Positions 19,753 to 30,206 of a stretch of 64,000 bases of DNA are shown here, in pieces. The first letter of the stretch is position 1; the number at the start of each line of letters is the position of its first letter. A model generated the notes under the pieces. It ran no database searches. It saw only the letters and a list, made by a program, of their open reading frames with translations, and was not told the origin of the DNA. The translations under genes were made by a program, and so were the position numbers. The stretch spans positions 71,175,358 to 71,239,357 of the forward strand of contig CAMTDV010000019.1 of the NCBI GenBank assembly GCA_947069175.1, given 5' to 3'. This DNA comes from Scalesia atractyloides (taxonomy: Eukaryota; Streptophyta; Magnoliopsida; Asterales; Asteraceae).

Positions 19753-21047
19753 ATAACTGTAGGGAATTAGGTAGAATTGGCATGTTCGACCTAGTCTATA
19801 GTTAGGACACCAAATCAGACCGTTACGTATCAATTAAACGCCAAAACCAAAACGAACAGACAAGTTCGCCCGAACTTGGGGGCAAGTTTGCTCGAATTGA
19901 TCAAGTTCGCCCGGACTTGATCAACTTCGCCCGGACTTGACCAAGTTCGCCCGGACTTGACCAAGTTCGCCCGGACTTGACCAAGTTCGCCCGAACTTGT
20001 CAGTCCTCTACAACATCAACAAGTTCGCTTGGGACTTAGCAAGTTTGCTCGAACTTGACATCAGATTAATGCCAAGTTCGCCTGAACTTGACCAAAACCC
20101 TTCGACATGAACTTTTAAACATACGCTTTTCCTAAAGCTGCCACAATACACTTGAAGAACGATCGTATCACAAAAACGAGTCAATTTGTTGGGATTAGGT
20201 GTGAAACCGCGAACTCTCGACGAATCACTCACTCCGTGTATTCTCATCTGCACGAAATTGCCTGTTAAGTTAGGAGTGATATCCACATCTTAACAGAAAT
20301 TTCCATTCTATCCGGTGGAAGCCTCCTGATGGGTCCGGGAGGTGAAACCACAATAAGGGATTCGAAGTTATCAAGTAAGGGGTGAAACCCGAACCTTGAA
20401 AACTCGTCCCACCCCACGATTTTCAAATATCACCAAAGTCTCGATTGTTTCCAACGCTTTGGGACGCGTAGTAACCGGAAGGGTGATGCCGTTAGCCGCA
20501 GGGCGGTGAGAGCATTTACCTATTAGGCCAAAGCGTTTGCCCAAACTTGGCGGAATAATCCAATCACTTTGGGTAGTCGCTGTCTCAAAACCCAGGAGGC
20601 TCCATTGATTTTAAGCCTCAATCGTCGATTTTATGCATCATCGATTTTCATGTGCTTCGCGCATGTTTTAAGAAATTTTAAACTTTTATGCTTTCGATTT
20701 GTCGCTTTATGCTTACCGCCTTATCGCTTTTATCTTGCTATGTAATCACAACTCGCATAGCCATCGCAAAGAGCTAATTCTCGCAACATAACTAAACCTT
20801 AACAACCCTCTTACCTGCATCCTCGCGTTATACCACAATTATATATACGTATCTAGATATATACATATATAGTATATGATTACACATGCTTATGTGAATA
20901 CGTGAGAATTTAGGAGATATGTGTTTTCCTATGTGGCTCCTATGTGAATCTTAGAAATACGTGTTACTATAACAAGTTTTTAACGCGCTAAATCACATCG
21001 CAATTACAAATCATTATGATCGAATAATTCGGTATCTCTTTGTTCAG
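19753..21047 (+). other. Element A untranslated leader with phased dyads
   Basis: Non-coding leader between primer site and gag. Dyads with centre CC lie at 19861 and then at 19902, 19922, 19942, 19962 and 19982 (period 20 bp, some with GGACTTG in the right arm). Further on are conserved blocks shared with B, C and D (GGGTGAAACCCG, CACCAAAGTCTCG, TTAGGCCAAAGCGT, GACTACCC complement, CTCAAAACCC). Short ACGTG/CTTATGTG repeats precede gag. Confidence 0.75.
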
Positions 21048-22213
21048 ATGTCTTCGAACGCTTCCAAATCTTGACGTCAAGCCCGCAGAAACTCCGATAA
21101 GAGGATTGCTTCGCTCGTGGCCAAGGAAATGGCCAAGGTCATTCCTCGAATCATCACCCAAGTTCAAGCCCTCAGCAACCCTCAGACATCGAAAGACTAA
21201 GTCCAGCGCACCGAAGTCTACTTTCTCCTACAAGCAATTCAAGGCCTGTGACCCGATGGTCTTCACAGGTGAGGGAAGTATATCTCAAATGCTCCAGTGG
21301 TTTGATGCCATCGAGGTTACCCTTCGTCAGAGTGGGTGCCCTGAGCATTTTCAGACCACATGTGCTACCGGAGTATTTCAATCCCGAGCCCTCGACTGGT
21401 GGACAGCCGAGCGCATCAAACGTGGGAACGACGCAGCTTACGCACTATCATGGGAGGAACTAAAGGAGCTCATGAAGAGATAGTATTGCCCTCCCCATGA
21501 AGTCCAAAAGCTCGAGAACGAATTCTGGAAAATCAAGCAAGTCGAATGTGACAACGCCGGCTTCACAGCTAGGTTCAAACAGCTTAGCATTATTTTCCCT
21601 AGTCAAGTCGACACTCCTGGAAAGGCAATCAAAAAGTACATACGTGCTTTGCCGGAGTGCGTGAGCGATTTTGTTGAAGCTACAAGACCAGCTACCATCG
21701 AAGAAACCTATCAGTTGGCCGTGGAAATCAGTGACAAACGAGTCTTGGCTGGATTTTTCTCCAAGGATTCCACCAAGAAGCTGAACCAAGCGACTGTTGA
21801 ACTGTTTGACGACGACGACACATCGCTGCAAGCTGCCGCCGAGCCTAGCCTCAAGAGGAAGAGATCGAGTTTCAACTACTCCGCAACTGAGCCGCTCAAC
21901 CCTGAACCTCTGCAGACGGTTGCAACTCTTCCAAGGCGTGCCTACACTGGACCTCACCCCCCAGTGCCAGGTGTGTACTTATCACCATTGGGCTGAAGCC
22001 AGGTGCCGCTACTGCATCAACTGCAAGATTTATGGCCACTACACCAGCAAATGCCGCACAGGACCACGTCAACCCGAGATGCTAGCACTTCCCACACCAG
22101 AGGCACCAACAGTCGCAGCCCCAACAGAAGAAGACGTCGACATCAACACCAACCAGGCACAGGACGACGTTCTCCATGGTACGAATTTTGACGCTATTAC
22201 TTATGTTTTATAA
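21048..22213 (+). pseudogene. Gag of element A (Ty3/gypsy-type, with zinc knuckle)
   Basis: The ATG at 21048 starts a Gag whose conserved body reads STFSYKQFKACDPMVFTGEG, MLQWFDAIEVTLRQSGCPEH, SRALDWWTAERIKRG, LSWEELKELM, then after a stop at 21481 YCPPHEVQKLENEFW, FKQLSIIFPSQVDTP, KKYIRALPECVSDFVEATRP and TIEETYQLAVEISDKRV. A frameshift leads into the CCHC zinc knuckle CINCKIYGHYTSKC near 22015-22056. The N terminus has a stop after about 8 codons. It is the capsid/nucleocapsid protein of an LTR element. No protease or pol follows: 1.6 kb of non-coding hairpin DNA lies between gag and the polypurine tract. Close homologue: Gag of C; more distant: B and D. Confidence 0.9.
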
Positions 22214-22473
22214 TTATTCTATTATTTGATGTCGCTTCAATTTACGATGACGTCTTTCCATCTCGAGTCCTCGCACTTAGTCTAAGCGCACACACTAATT
22301 ATTGTTACTAACATTATATAGTATATCACGATATAATACATTTTTTCTACCCCTACTACGCGCCTTTAAAACAAGTTACAATAAACATGCAAACACCAAA
22401 CTAATCACGGGTGCACACGAGATTATCTTGGGGTCTGCACGGGGATCGTAATGAGTTCTAATGGTACCCTAAC

Positions 22474-23367
22474 GTTAAAAGCGTGGTGGATACACCGATG
22501 GTACTTCCTATACATAAGCATTTTAACCATGTCAACAAAGCGCGACACCTATCCACGGGACGGAGGAGGTGTGGTTAAAGCATGGTGGATACGCCCGCCG
22601 CTGGTACTTCCTATATATAAGTGCTTTGCCATGATAACAAATTTCCGTGGAGACGTGCCGTGTATAGTCGAACGTTATTAGACCTTCTATATTATGATGA
22701 TTATTTTCACACGCTAAACTCCTCCGCAAGGGCGTAACATCTCATCGCTTTCTCGATCGCGCAACGCTGGATACCCCGCGGATCTACAGCAATGCAATCG
22801 CACTACCGAAGGGATCTACCTCGCACCGCTTATCGCATGTCGCTTATCGCATGTCGCTTATCGCAAGTCGCTTATTGCGTGTCGCTTATCGCTTATCGCT
22901 TGTCGCTTATCGCTCCTCTCTCTCGACGCTCGAACGCTATCGTTCGCGTATCGACTTCGCTTCATGACGCTTTAATGCTTATCGCCTCTCTCGTTCTTAC
23001 CGCTTCGCTATTCCAATCGTCAATCTATCCATGTCATGTCGGCACACATGACATCACTCCACGGGACGGAGGCGATATGGCTAAAACATGGTGGATACGC
23101 CGCTGGTACTTCCTATATATAAGTGTTTTAGCCATATTAACAAACTTCCGTGAAAGGATGCCATGTGGGGGTTCGAAGTTATTCAAGCCTCATAATTTCC
23201 TGGTCCAACCCTTCACCGCCTGGACCACGGATACCGAAATCTATCCATATCACGCCAACACGCGTGACATTGCCACGAGACGGAGGCAATATGGTTAAAA
23301 CATGGTGGATACGCCGCTGGTACTTCCTATATATAAGTGTTTTCGCCATATGAACAAACTTTCGTGG
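22474..23367 (+). repeat. Four-copy hairpin array downstream of gag in element A
   Basis: Copies at 22474-22537, 22553-22650, 23059-23153 and 23273-23367. The core is ATATGGCTAAAACA, a loop with TGGTGGATACG...GGTACTTCCTATA, then TGTTTTAGCCATAT. In copies 2-4 an outer stem CCACGG.../...CCGTGG encloses it. Paired changes occur between copies: AAAACA/TGTTTT becomes AAAGCA/TGCTTT in copy 2, and CCACGG/CCGTGG becomes CCACGA/TCGTGG in copy 4. Four matching copies occur in C. Between copies 2 and 3 (22827-22930) is a TCGCTTATCGCAT-like tandem repeat. Confidence 0.8.
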
Positions 23368-23849
23368 AGGATGCTAGGTGGGGTTCGACGTCAACTAAAC
23401 TTTTTAGTACCGTTAAATTTTATTTTTACCTTACGTTTTGAAAACAAATGGAAAATTTTCTAAATGCTGTGATTTTTATTAAAACCTTTGGACAAATAAA
23501 ATCCTTCTTACGACGTGAGTATACATCAGCTTAACTTAACGCCGTGTTGTGAGAAATTTTTCATAAATCAAGTTTTCTCTTCAAAGGTTTTTTGTAATAG
23601 TTAAGCAAAACTTTTTGAAAGCTTAAATTTTTTTTTTGGATCGTCAGCTCGTGAGTTATCAACCGCGAGTCAATTAATCCGTTTTACTCATCGATTCTTT
23701 ACACTTTCTAGATGCCTTCACTCGTCAGCCCTCGATCGACCGCTCGTTCATCCTCGACTTACGCTAAACGTCTTACCGTAGTTAATTGCTATCTACTCGT
23801 GTCAACTCTCAAGTCCTCCTTTCGAATAAATTTCGGGACGAAATTTCCT

Positions 23850-23862
23850 AAAGTAGGGGAGA
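23850..23862 (+). other. Polypurine tract of element A
   Basis: AAAGTAGGGGAGA directly before the 3' LTR start TGTAACAACCC at 23864, preceded by the conserved TTTCGGGACGAAATTTCC. The same arrangement is found in B, C and D. Confidence 0.88.
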
Positions 23863-23863
23863 C

Positions 23864-24033
23864 TGTAACAACCCGCTTCCTCGCAAGCTCGTCACTCTCG
23901 TTACGTCTAGCACCAGAGATTCGAATCATAATGTAACCTAAATCACTTATTACGCTATATCGCATATTTTCGCATCACATCACACATCACAACGCTTACG
24001 CTTATATCACACTCGCTAAATACTACAAATTCT
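23864..24033 (+). repeat. Element A 3' LTR, first 170 bp
   Basis: Matches 17442-17611 closely (TGTAACAACCCGC, CGTTACG, ATCATAATGTAAC), then switches at TTCT (24030-24033) to the interior of the B-type LTR. The rest of this LTR lies at 34002-34836. The middle of the LTR is missing. Confidence 0.82.
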
Positions 24034-25598
24034 AAGTAAGAATCAACCCGATTTCAACTACAACAGCGTTTATCAACGTTTTACAACGGTTTACAACGAT
24101 TTTGGCACAAGGCATTGCCTTCGTTTTCATCAAATTCTTCTATTTTACAAAATCTTCATCTTTTTCCCTCAAAACTTCTGTTTTCACTCGGATCTATATT
24201 AGATCTGAGCAAAACCTTTTAAAACCTTGATTTTTACACCATTTTCAGACTAATGACGTATGTTTCGTTCACTTTTGAGTGGAACGAGGCGTTGTCGAAG
24301 CTAAATCTCAGATCCGGAAGCACAAGGACGAAATCGTCACTTTACACAAGCTGGACTAACCCGTACGAACCATCAAGTTCGCCTGGATTAGCAGAGTTTC
24401 TGTAAAACAGCTAAGTTCGCTCCAAAAAACCTCTCCTGCCTAAGTTTTACTCAGTGGCTTAAGGTTGGAGGGATGAGCACTCGATTTCCTTAGCAAACGA
24501 CGCAAAAACACAAGATTTTGGACCCGAAAACATCAAGTTCGCTCAAGAATCACCAACTTCCTGGTCAAGTTCGACCGAACTTGAGTCCTCTCCATCAAAA
24601 TTCCTTGCAAGTTCGCCCGAACTTGTCATCTCAGTAAAGTTTTCTTACAAGTTCGCACGAACTTGACAAGATTCTTATGAATATTACCAAGTTCGACCGA
24701 ATTTGACTCCAAACCACCAAAACCTTGCAAGTTCGCTCGAACTTATATGTTTACATACAAGTTTGGCCGAACTTGCCAACTGCCCAAACCAAAACCTAAC
24801 CGTTTCAGCAAATCGGAAGACTGATGCACTTCTGTTCGTTTACAGGCTAATCCAGCGCTCTCCGCGACTCTTCTCAGATCCCCTAATCTTACCTAAACGC
24901 ACCCACAGTGAGTATACTTGACCCATTTTCGCTTTAATGCACTTTTTGGGTGTTAAATACGTTCCTCTATCAAAATCACTTCACAAATCAAACTGTTTAT
25001 CACACGCGAATAATCTGATTGTGTATGCTCACTACGTGATACTAGGAACATGTGACTAGGACTTGTTTTCGTTAACTTGCCTCCTTAGCTAGTATGGTAC
25101 TATAGTGTGGCTTACACCCGACGGGGTCTAGTTAGGATGGACGCGCAAGCCTTCTCACGGTAGTTAACATGAGAAATGAGCCTATGTTGTGTGAAGTGTT
25201 TTGGTGTATCATGATATGTAGTTAGATTATTTCGCGAACGCTTATCTGTTATGCTAGTAGTACTCAAACCTGTATGCTCACCTTTACTTAATTGTATTGA
25301 CTTGTATTTTTAACGTATGTGACAGGTTAAGGATTGTAGCTTGGATGCATGGGATGTAGTTGCTTAGTTTGTTTTGCTCTTGTTTAGTTTTGAAATGTAA
25401 TAAATCTAGGGAAAATCGAACCTTGTTGTTTAGTGAGAAAACTCAGATTCTGTAATGATTGTTTAAAGTATTATGTTAATGGTATGGGACGTTGACGTTG
25501 AATGATATTGTTAGATAATTGTTATGGAATTCTCATGAGACAATCTGGTCGCCTAGTGCCACTACACCGATGTTTCCACCATCGGTTGGGGTGTGACA
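24034..25598 (+). repeat. Element B 5' LTR, 5'-truncated
   Basis: Aligns with 32375-34001 of the 3' LTR, starting inside the AAGTAAGAATCAACCC block and ending GGGGTGTGACA. It contains a dyad cluster (24560-24780, centres AC, CC, CT and GC) and the conserved GTGAGTATACTTGACCC near 24909. U3 and the TATA region are missing, so it has no promoter of its own. Confidence 0.85.
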
Positions 25599-25601
25599 GA
25601 T

Positions 25602-25614
25602 TGGTATCAGAGCC
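25602..25614 (+). other. Primer-binding site of element B
   Basis: TGGTATCAGAGCC three bases after the LTR end; complementary to initiator methionine tRNA. Confidence 0.92.
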
Positions 25615-27015
25615 CAAAACTATAGGAAATTTGGTAGAATTGCCATGTTTTACCTTAGACTATAGTTAGGATAGCAAATCAGACCGTCACGCAATGATTA
25701 CGAGCCGAAACACTCAAGTTCGCCCGAACTTGAGGCCAAAATCACCTGAAATTGGTCAAGTTCGCTCGAACTTGACCTAGATCAGTTAAGGTTGACCTAA
25801 GTTCGCTCGAACTTGACCACAACCTCAAAAATCAGAAGTTCATAAATCATGTATGTCAAGTTCGCTCGAACTTGACCCTATGGGTGCAAGTTCGGCCGAA
25901 CTTGATGTCCCCTATTTGAACTTCGTGATTTCCAACCCGAAACTTTACGAACTGACCCGATCGTGTGAACAAGTCTCTTCCTATGAAGTACTACTCCTCA
26001 AAGCGAGAAGTTCCATTTGGTACGAACCTACAACTCCGCACGAAATGGCCAACATACACAGCTTTTCCTAAAGCTACCACAACACACGATTATGAAACGC
26101 TCGTATCACACCAAATGAATGGTCAAGTCGAGAATAGGTGTGAAAACCAAGAACTCTCGATAAGATCATTCACTCCGCGCAACCTCTCTCGCACGAGGTA
26201 CTTTCGTTGAGCCAGGAGTGACATCCAAACCTCGACGGAACTCTCCATGTCTATCTAGTGGAACTCCCGATATAATCGGTGAGCACAACCACAATTTGGA
26301 ACTAATCGTTAAGACAGGGGTGAAACCCGTACCTTAATGATGAATTCCATTCTTCGATTTTCAATCTCACCAAAGTCTCGGCTATACCGATGGTTTGGAA
26401 CACGTATTATCTGGAAGGGTAAACGTCGCTAAAAGCTTGCGGTGACAGCGTTTATCTATTAGGCCAAAGCGTGGGTCCAAATTCAAAGGGTAGTCGAATC
26501 ACTTTGGCGTGTCAGACGTCTCAAAACCCCAGACACTCCTGATTGATTTAAGCCTAATCGTCGATTTACGCATCATCAAGTTTATTTATTATTTATATGT
26601 GGAATTATGGATTTTACGATTTTACGCTTTATCGATTTATCACGTTTACACTCCATCGAATGTATGCACAACTCGCACAGCTATCTCAATCTAAAACATT
26701 AATAAACAAACGCAGATAATCCAACTTAACGCTCCGCTTACAATGCGCTACTTGTCTCGGTTATTTCACGCTAAGCTGCGATATATCGCTACCTCGCTAC
26801 GCTATCTCTTGAAACGCGTTCCGCATTGTTACTATTAGAAGGTGAATATGTGCAAATACGTGCTTATGTGCTTATGTGCTTACGTGCTTATGTGATTATG
26901 TGCCTATGTGCTTATGTGATAACATGTCTTACTTGTAATAATAATGAAGGTTTTGAACATAACCCTGTTATAATCGAATCTCATCCAATCTAAATCCTTC
27001 GTGCAGATATCTTCA
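25615..27015 (+). other. Element B leader with dyads and a GTGCTTATGT tandem repeat
   Basis: Dyads at 25714-25910 (mostly centre CT). Conserved blocks GGGTGAAACCCG, CACCAAAGTCTCGGC and TTAGGCCAAAGCG follow. At 26848-26925 a tandem run of GTGCTTATGT/GTGCTTACGT 10-mers lies about 100 bases before gag. D has the same repeat at about 63340-63420 (complement). Confidence 0.7.
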
Positions 27016-28170
27016 ATGGGATCGCACACCCGAAGGAACCTTCAGCGCAGCAACGCTGACAAGCGTATCGCTACCATGATAGCCAAGGAAATGGCTAAGG
27101 TCATCCCTCAGATCGTCAGCGAGATCCACGCGGTCAGTAGCAACACTTCCGTGGACTCCAAAGCCGACATGTCCAAGCATCCCTTCAGCTTTAAACAGTT
27201 TAAAGCATGCGGACCACTCACCTTCACTGGCACGGACGGGCCGAGTGCTATGTTCCACTGGTTCGATTCAATCGAAGTTACCTTTCGTCAGAGTGGATGC
27301 CCCGAAGCTCTGCACACTATCAACGCCACCGGCGTGTTCCATTCGAGGGCTCTTGATTGGTGGACAGCGGAGCGTAACAAGCGCGGGAACGACGAAGCTT
27401 ACGGGCTCACTTGGGAGGAACTCAAAGAAATTTTGGTGAAGGAGTTCTGTCCTCCACTTGAGATTCAGAAGTTGGAGAATGAGTTCTGGGATATCAAACA
27501 AGACGGTTCGGACAACACTGGCTTAACTGCTCATTTCAAACAATTGAGCATCACTTTCCCAGGTCAAGTGGATACGACCGAGAAAGCAATCAAGAAATAC
27601 CTGCGTGCTTTACCCGATTGCGTCGCTGATTTTGTTCAAGCAGCCCAACCTGTCACTATCGAAGAAACCTACCAGCTCGCCGCAGAAATCAATGACAAAA
27701 GAGTTTAGGCTAGTTATTTTAAGAACAGCAAGGTTGCGAATCAGGCCGTCACCGAATCAGCAGCTCCATCCAATCAGTCCCGAGAGGTAAAGAACACCCG
27801 CCGAGGTCGCAAGCGAGAAAACCCAAGCAAGAACTTTTCTCTTACTGCTCCAGCAAACCCTCAGCCGCTCCAGTCTACAGCACCCAATGCACCACCGGCA
27901 AAGCGTGCGTATACTGGCCCGGATCCTTTGTGCTCAAAGTGCACCTATCATCATGCAGTTGGAGGCAATTGCCTCTTCTGTACCAACTTGCAATATCTAT
28001 GGCCACTTCACTGTCAGTTGCCGTTCCGGCCCTCGCCAGCCAGCTCCTCAGGCCCCAGCAGCACCAGCTTTACCAGCTCCCCCTCAAGCCAATCCGCAGT
28101 AAGCTCCAAGAGCACGTGCCTGTTACACATGCGGTGATCTGAATCAATTCAGTAATGTCTGCCCAAACAA
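27016..28170 (+). pseudogene. Gag of element B
   Basis: The open part 27016-27708 starts MGSHTRRNLQRSNADKRIAT; a possible upstream start, aligned with that of A and D, is ATA here. It contains HPFSFKQFKACGPLTFTGTD, WFDSIEVTFRQSGCPEA, SRALDWWTAERNKRG, EFCPPLEIQKLENEFWDI, FKQLSITFPGQVDTTEK, LPDCVADFVQAAQPV and TIEETYQLAAEINDKRV, then TAG where D has Gln. The frame continues through RRGRKRENPSKN and LCSKCTYHH, then shifts in the first zinc knuckle (CNIYGHFTVSC in another frame). A second knuckle, CYTCGDLNQFSNVC, has Gln in place of the His seen in D (CFTCSDPNHFSNVC). So one stop, one frameshift and one lost zinc ligand. Confidence 0.9.
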
Positions 28171-28174
28171 GCTT

Positions 28175-29468
28175 GTGAAACAAGAACCGCAGCAACAGCA
28201 GCCACCACAGCCTCAGCAGCAACAACAGGCTGCACATGGACGAGCCTTTAACCTCAACCATCGCCAGGCTCAGAATGACAACAATGTTGTCAACGCTATG
28301 TTCCTCGTAAATGGTATTTATGCTTCATGTTTATTTGATACTGGTGCCGATAATTGTTTTTTATCGTTAGAATTCGAAAAGGTTTTAAAATGTAAGCGCG
28401 CTAAACTCCCAAAGACTTTCGATGTGGAAGTCGCCACCGGAAAATCCATCACCGTCACCTCTGTCCTACGTGGTTGTAATCTCGATCTCAACAACCATGT
28501 CTTCTCGATCAATCTCATACCTATGCAGTTAGGTAGCTGTGATATCATAGTAGGCATGGATTTTCTCCGTGAAAATCATGCTGAAGATGTTTGCTTCGAT
28601 AAAATGATTCGTTTTCCCCTCCCTAACGGTGATCAGCTTCATGTCTACGGTGAAACTCCCTCAAAGAAGTTGATGCTTTTGTCATGTACCCGAGCACATA
28701 AATGCTTACGAAAGCAATGTGTTGCTTTCCTCGCTCATATCATGAACCCAGAGAAAGAAAAGAAGACTTATAAAGATGTCCTCGTTGTTTGTGAATTTCC
28801 TAAAGTCTTTCCCGACGATTTACCTGGTTTACCCCCTACTCGCGATGTTGAATTCCATATCGATTTAGTTCCCGGTGCTATTCCCGTTGCTAAAGCTCCT
28901 TATCGCCTCGCACCCTCAGAAATGCGCGAGCTATCAAGCCAACTTCAAGAGCTTCTTGATAAAGGTTTCATACGCCCGAGCACTTCGCCTTGGGGCACAC
29001 CCGTCCTTTTCGTAAAAAGAAGGATGGATCGTTTGAATGTGCATCGATTATCGTGAACTTAATAAGCTTACGATAAAGAACCGTTGCCCTCTTCCTCATA
29101 TCGACGACCTATTTGATCAGCTTCAAGGTGCTACTTGTTTTTCTAAGATCGATTTACGTTCTGGTTATCATCAATTGCGCGTTCTCAAAGAAGATATTCC
29201 GAAAACAGCCTTTCGTACCCGTTATGGCCATTTCGAATTCGTGCTCATGCCTTTTGGTCTTACCAATGCACCCGCGGTCTTCATGGATTTGATGAACCGT
29301 GTGTGTAAAACTTTCCTGGATCCTTTCGTCATTGTTTTCATCGATGATATTCTGATTTACTCGAAGTCGAGATACGAACACGCTCGCCATCTCCGTTTAG
29401 TCCTTGAACTTCTTCAAGGTAATCACCTTTATGCTAAGTTCTCTAAATGTGAATTCTGGCTCGAATAA
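28175..29468 (+). pseudogene. Protease and reverse transcriptase of element B
   Basis: 28175-29056 carries the aspartic protease: ASCLFDTGADNCF with the catalytic Asp, and IIVGMDFLREN. The linker leads to the RT start: DLPGLPPTRDVEFHIDLVPG, PYRLAPSEMREL, LLDKGFIRPSTSPWG and VLFVK. A frameshift near 29020-29037 splits VKKKDG from MCIDYRELNKLT. 29037-29468 continues with CFSKIDLRSGYHQLRV (catalytic Asp), FEFVLMPFGLTNAPAVFMDLMN, and FIDDILIYS (the usual YxDD box with Phe, both Asp present). It ends in a stop after KCEFWLE. Order and motifs are those of plant Ty3/gypsy pol. Confidence 0.92.
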
Positions 29469-29934
29469 GTCCAATTTCTCAGTCACATCGTTAATAGTCA
29501 AGGAATTCACGTCGACCCTGTAAAGATCGAAGCCGTCAAGAGTTGGATTACACCGAAGAATGCATCCTAAATCCATTCATTTCTTGGATTGGCGGGTTAC
29601 TACCGTCGATTCATCACCGACTTCTCGAAAATCGCCGTTCCGCTTACTGCTTTAACTCATAAAGACAAACCTTTTGTTTGGGATTCCAAGCAAGAGGAAG
29701 GTTTTCAAACTCTCAAGCATATGCTATGCAACGCTCCCGTACTCGCTTTACCCGACGGAAACGACGATTTCGTTGTTTACTATGATGCCTCTAATCTTGG
29801 TCTCAGTTGTGTTCTCATGCAACGAGACAAGGTTATCGCGTATGCGTCTCGACAACTCAAGATCCACGAGAAGAACTACACAACCCACGATCTCGAACTC
29901 GGTTCAGTAGTTTTTGCATTAAAGAATAGGTGAC
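29469..29934 (+). pseudogene. RT thumb and RNase H of element B
   Basis: After the TAA the frame resumes (VQFLSHIVNSQGIHVDP...), has a second stop before HSFLGLAGYYRRFI, and then 29589-29933 is open: GYYRRFITDFSKIAVPLTAL, KPFVWDSKQEEGFQTLK, VLALPDGNDDFVVYYDASNLG (RNase H first Asp), IAYASRQLKIHEKNY and THDLELGSVVFALK (Glu). It ends at a TGA where WRHYLYG would follow. 29935-30200 is decayed connection sequence with DVVADALSRR-like traces. Confidence 0.88.
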
Positions 29935-30206
29935 ACTACCTTTACGATACTAAGTGTACGGTCTTCACCCACCATAAGAGCTACAACACATCTTTAATAA
30001 AAAAGAACTAAACATGCGACAACGTCGATGGGTTGAACTTCTCAACGATTATGATTGCGAGATACACTACCATCCCGCAAAGCAAACGTCGTCGCCGATG
30101 CTCTAAGCCGACGAAGCTATGTGTATAGTGTTTGTGACTCTCAAGCTTTGAATGATCTCAAATCAAGATTCGCTCCGCCCAATTCGCTTGCTTTAACGAG
30201 AATACT

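Noticed and set aside
19861..20080. CRISPR-like array of regular repeats
   Set aside because: The repeats are palindromic dyads with almost no unique spacer, lie in a retrotransposon leader in plant DNA, and there are no cas genes.
22792..23298. 168-residue open frame
   Set aside because: It is made of TCGCTTATCGC tandem repeats and hairpin sequence in the non-coding part of element A; C does not preserve it.
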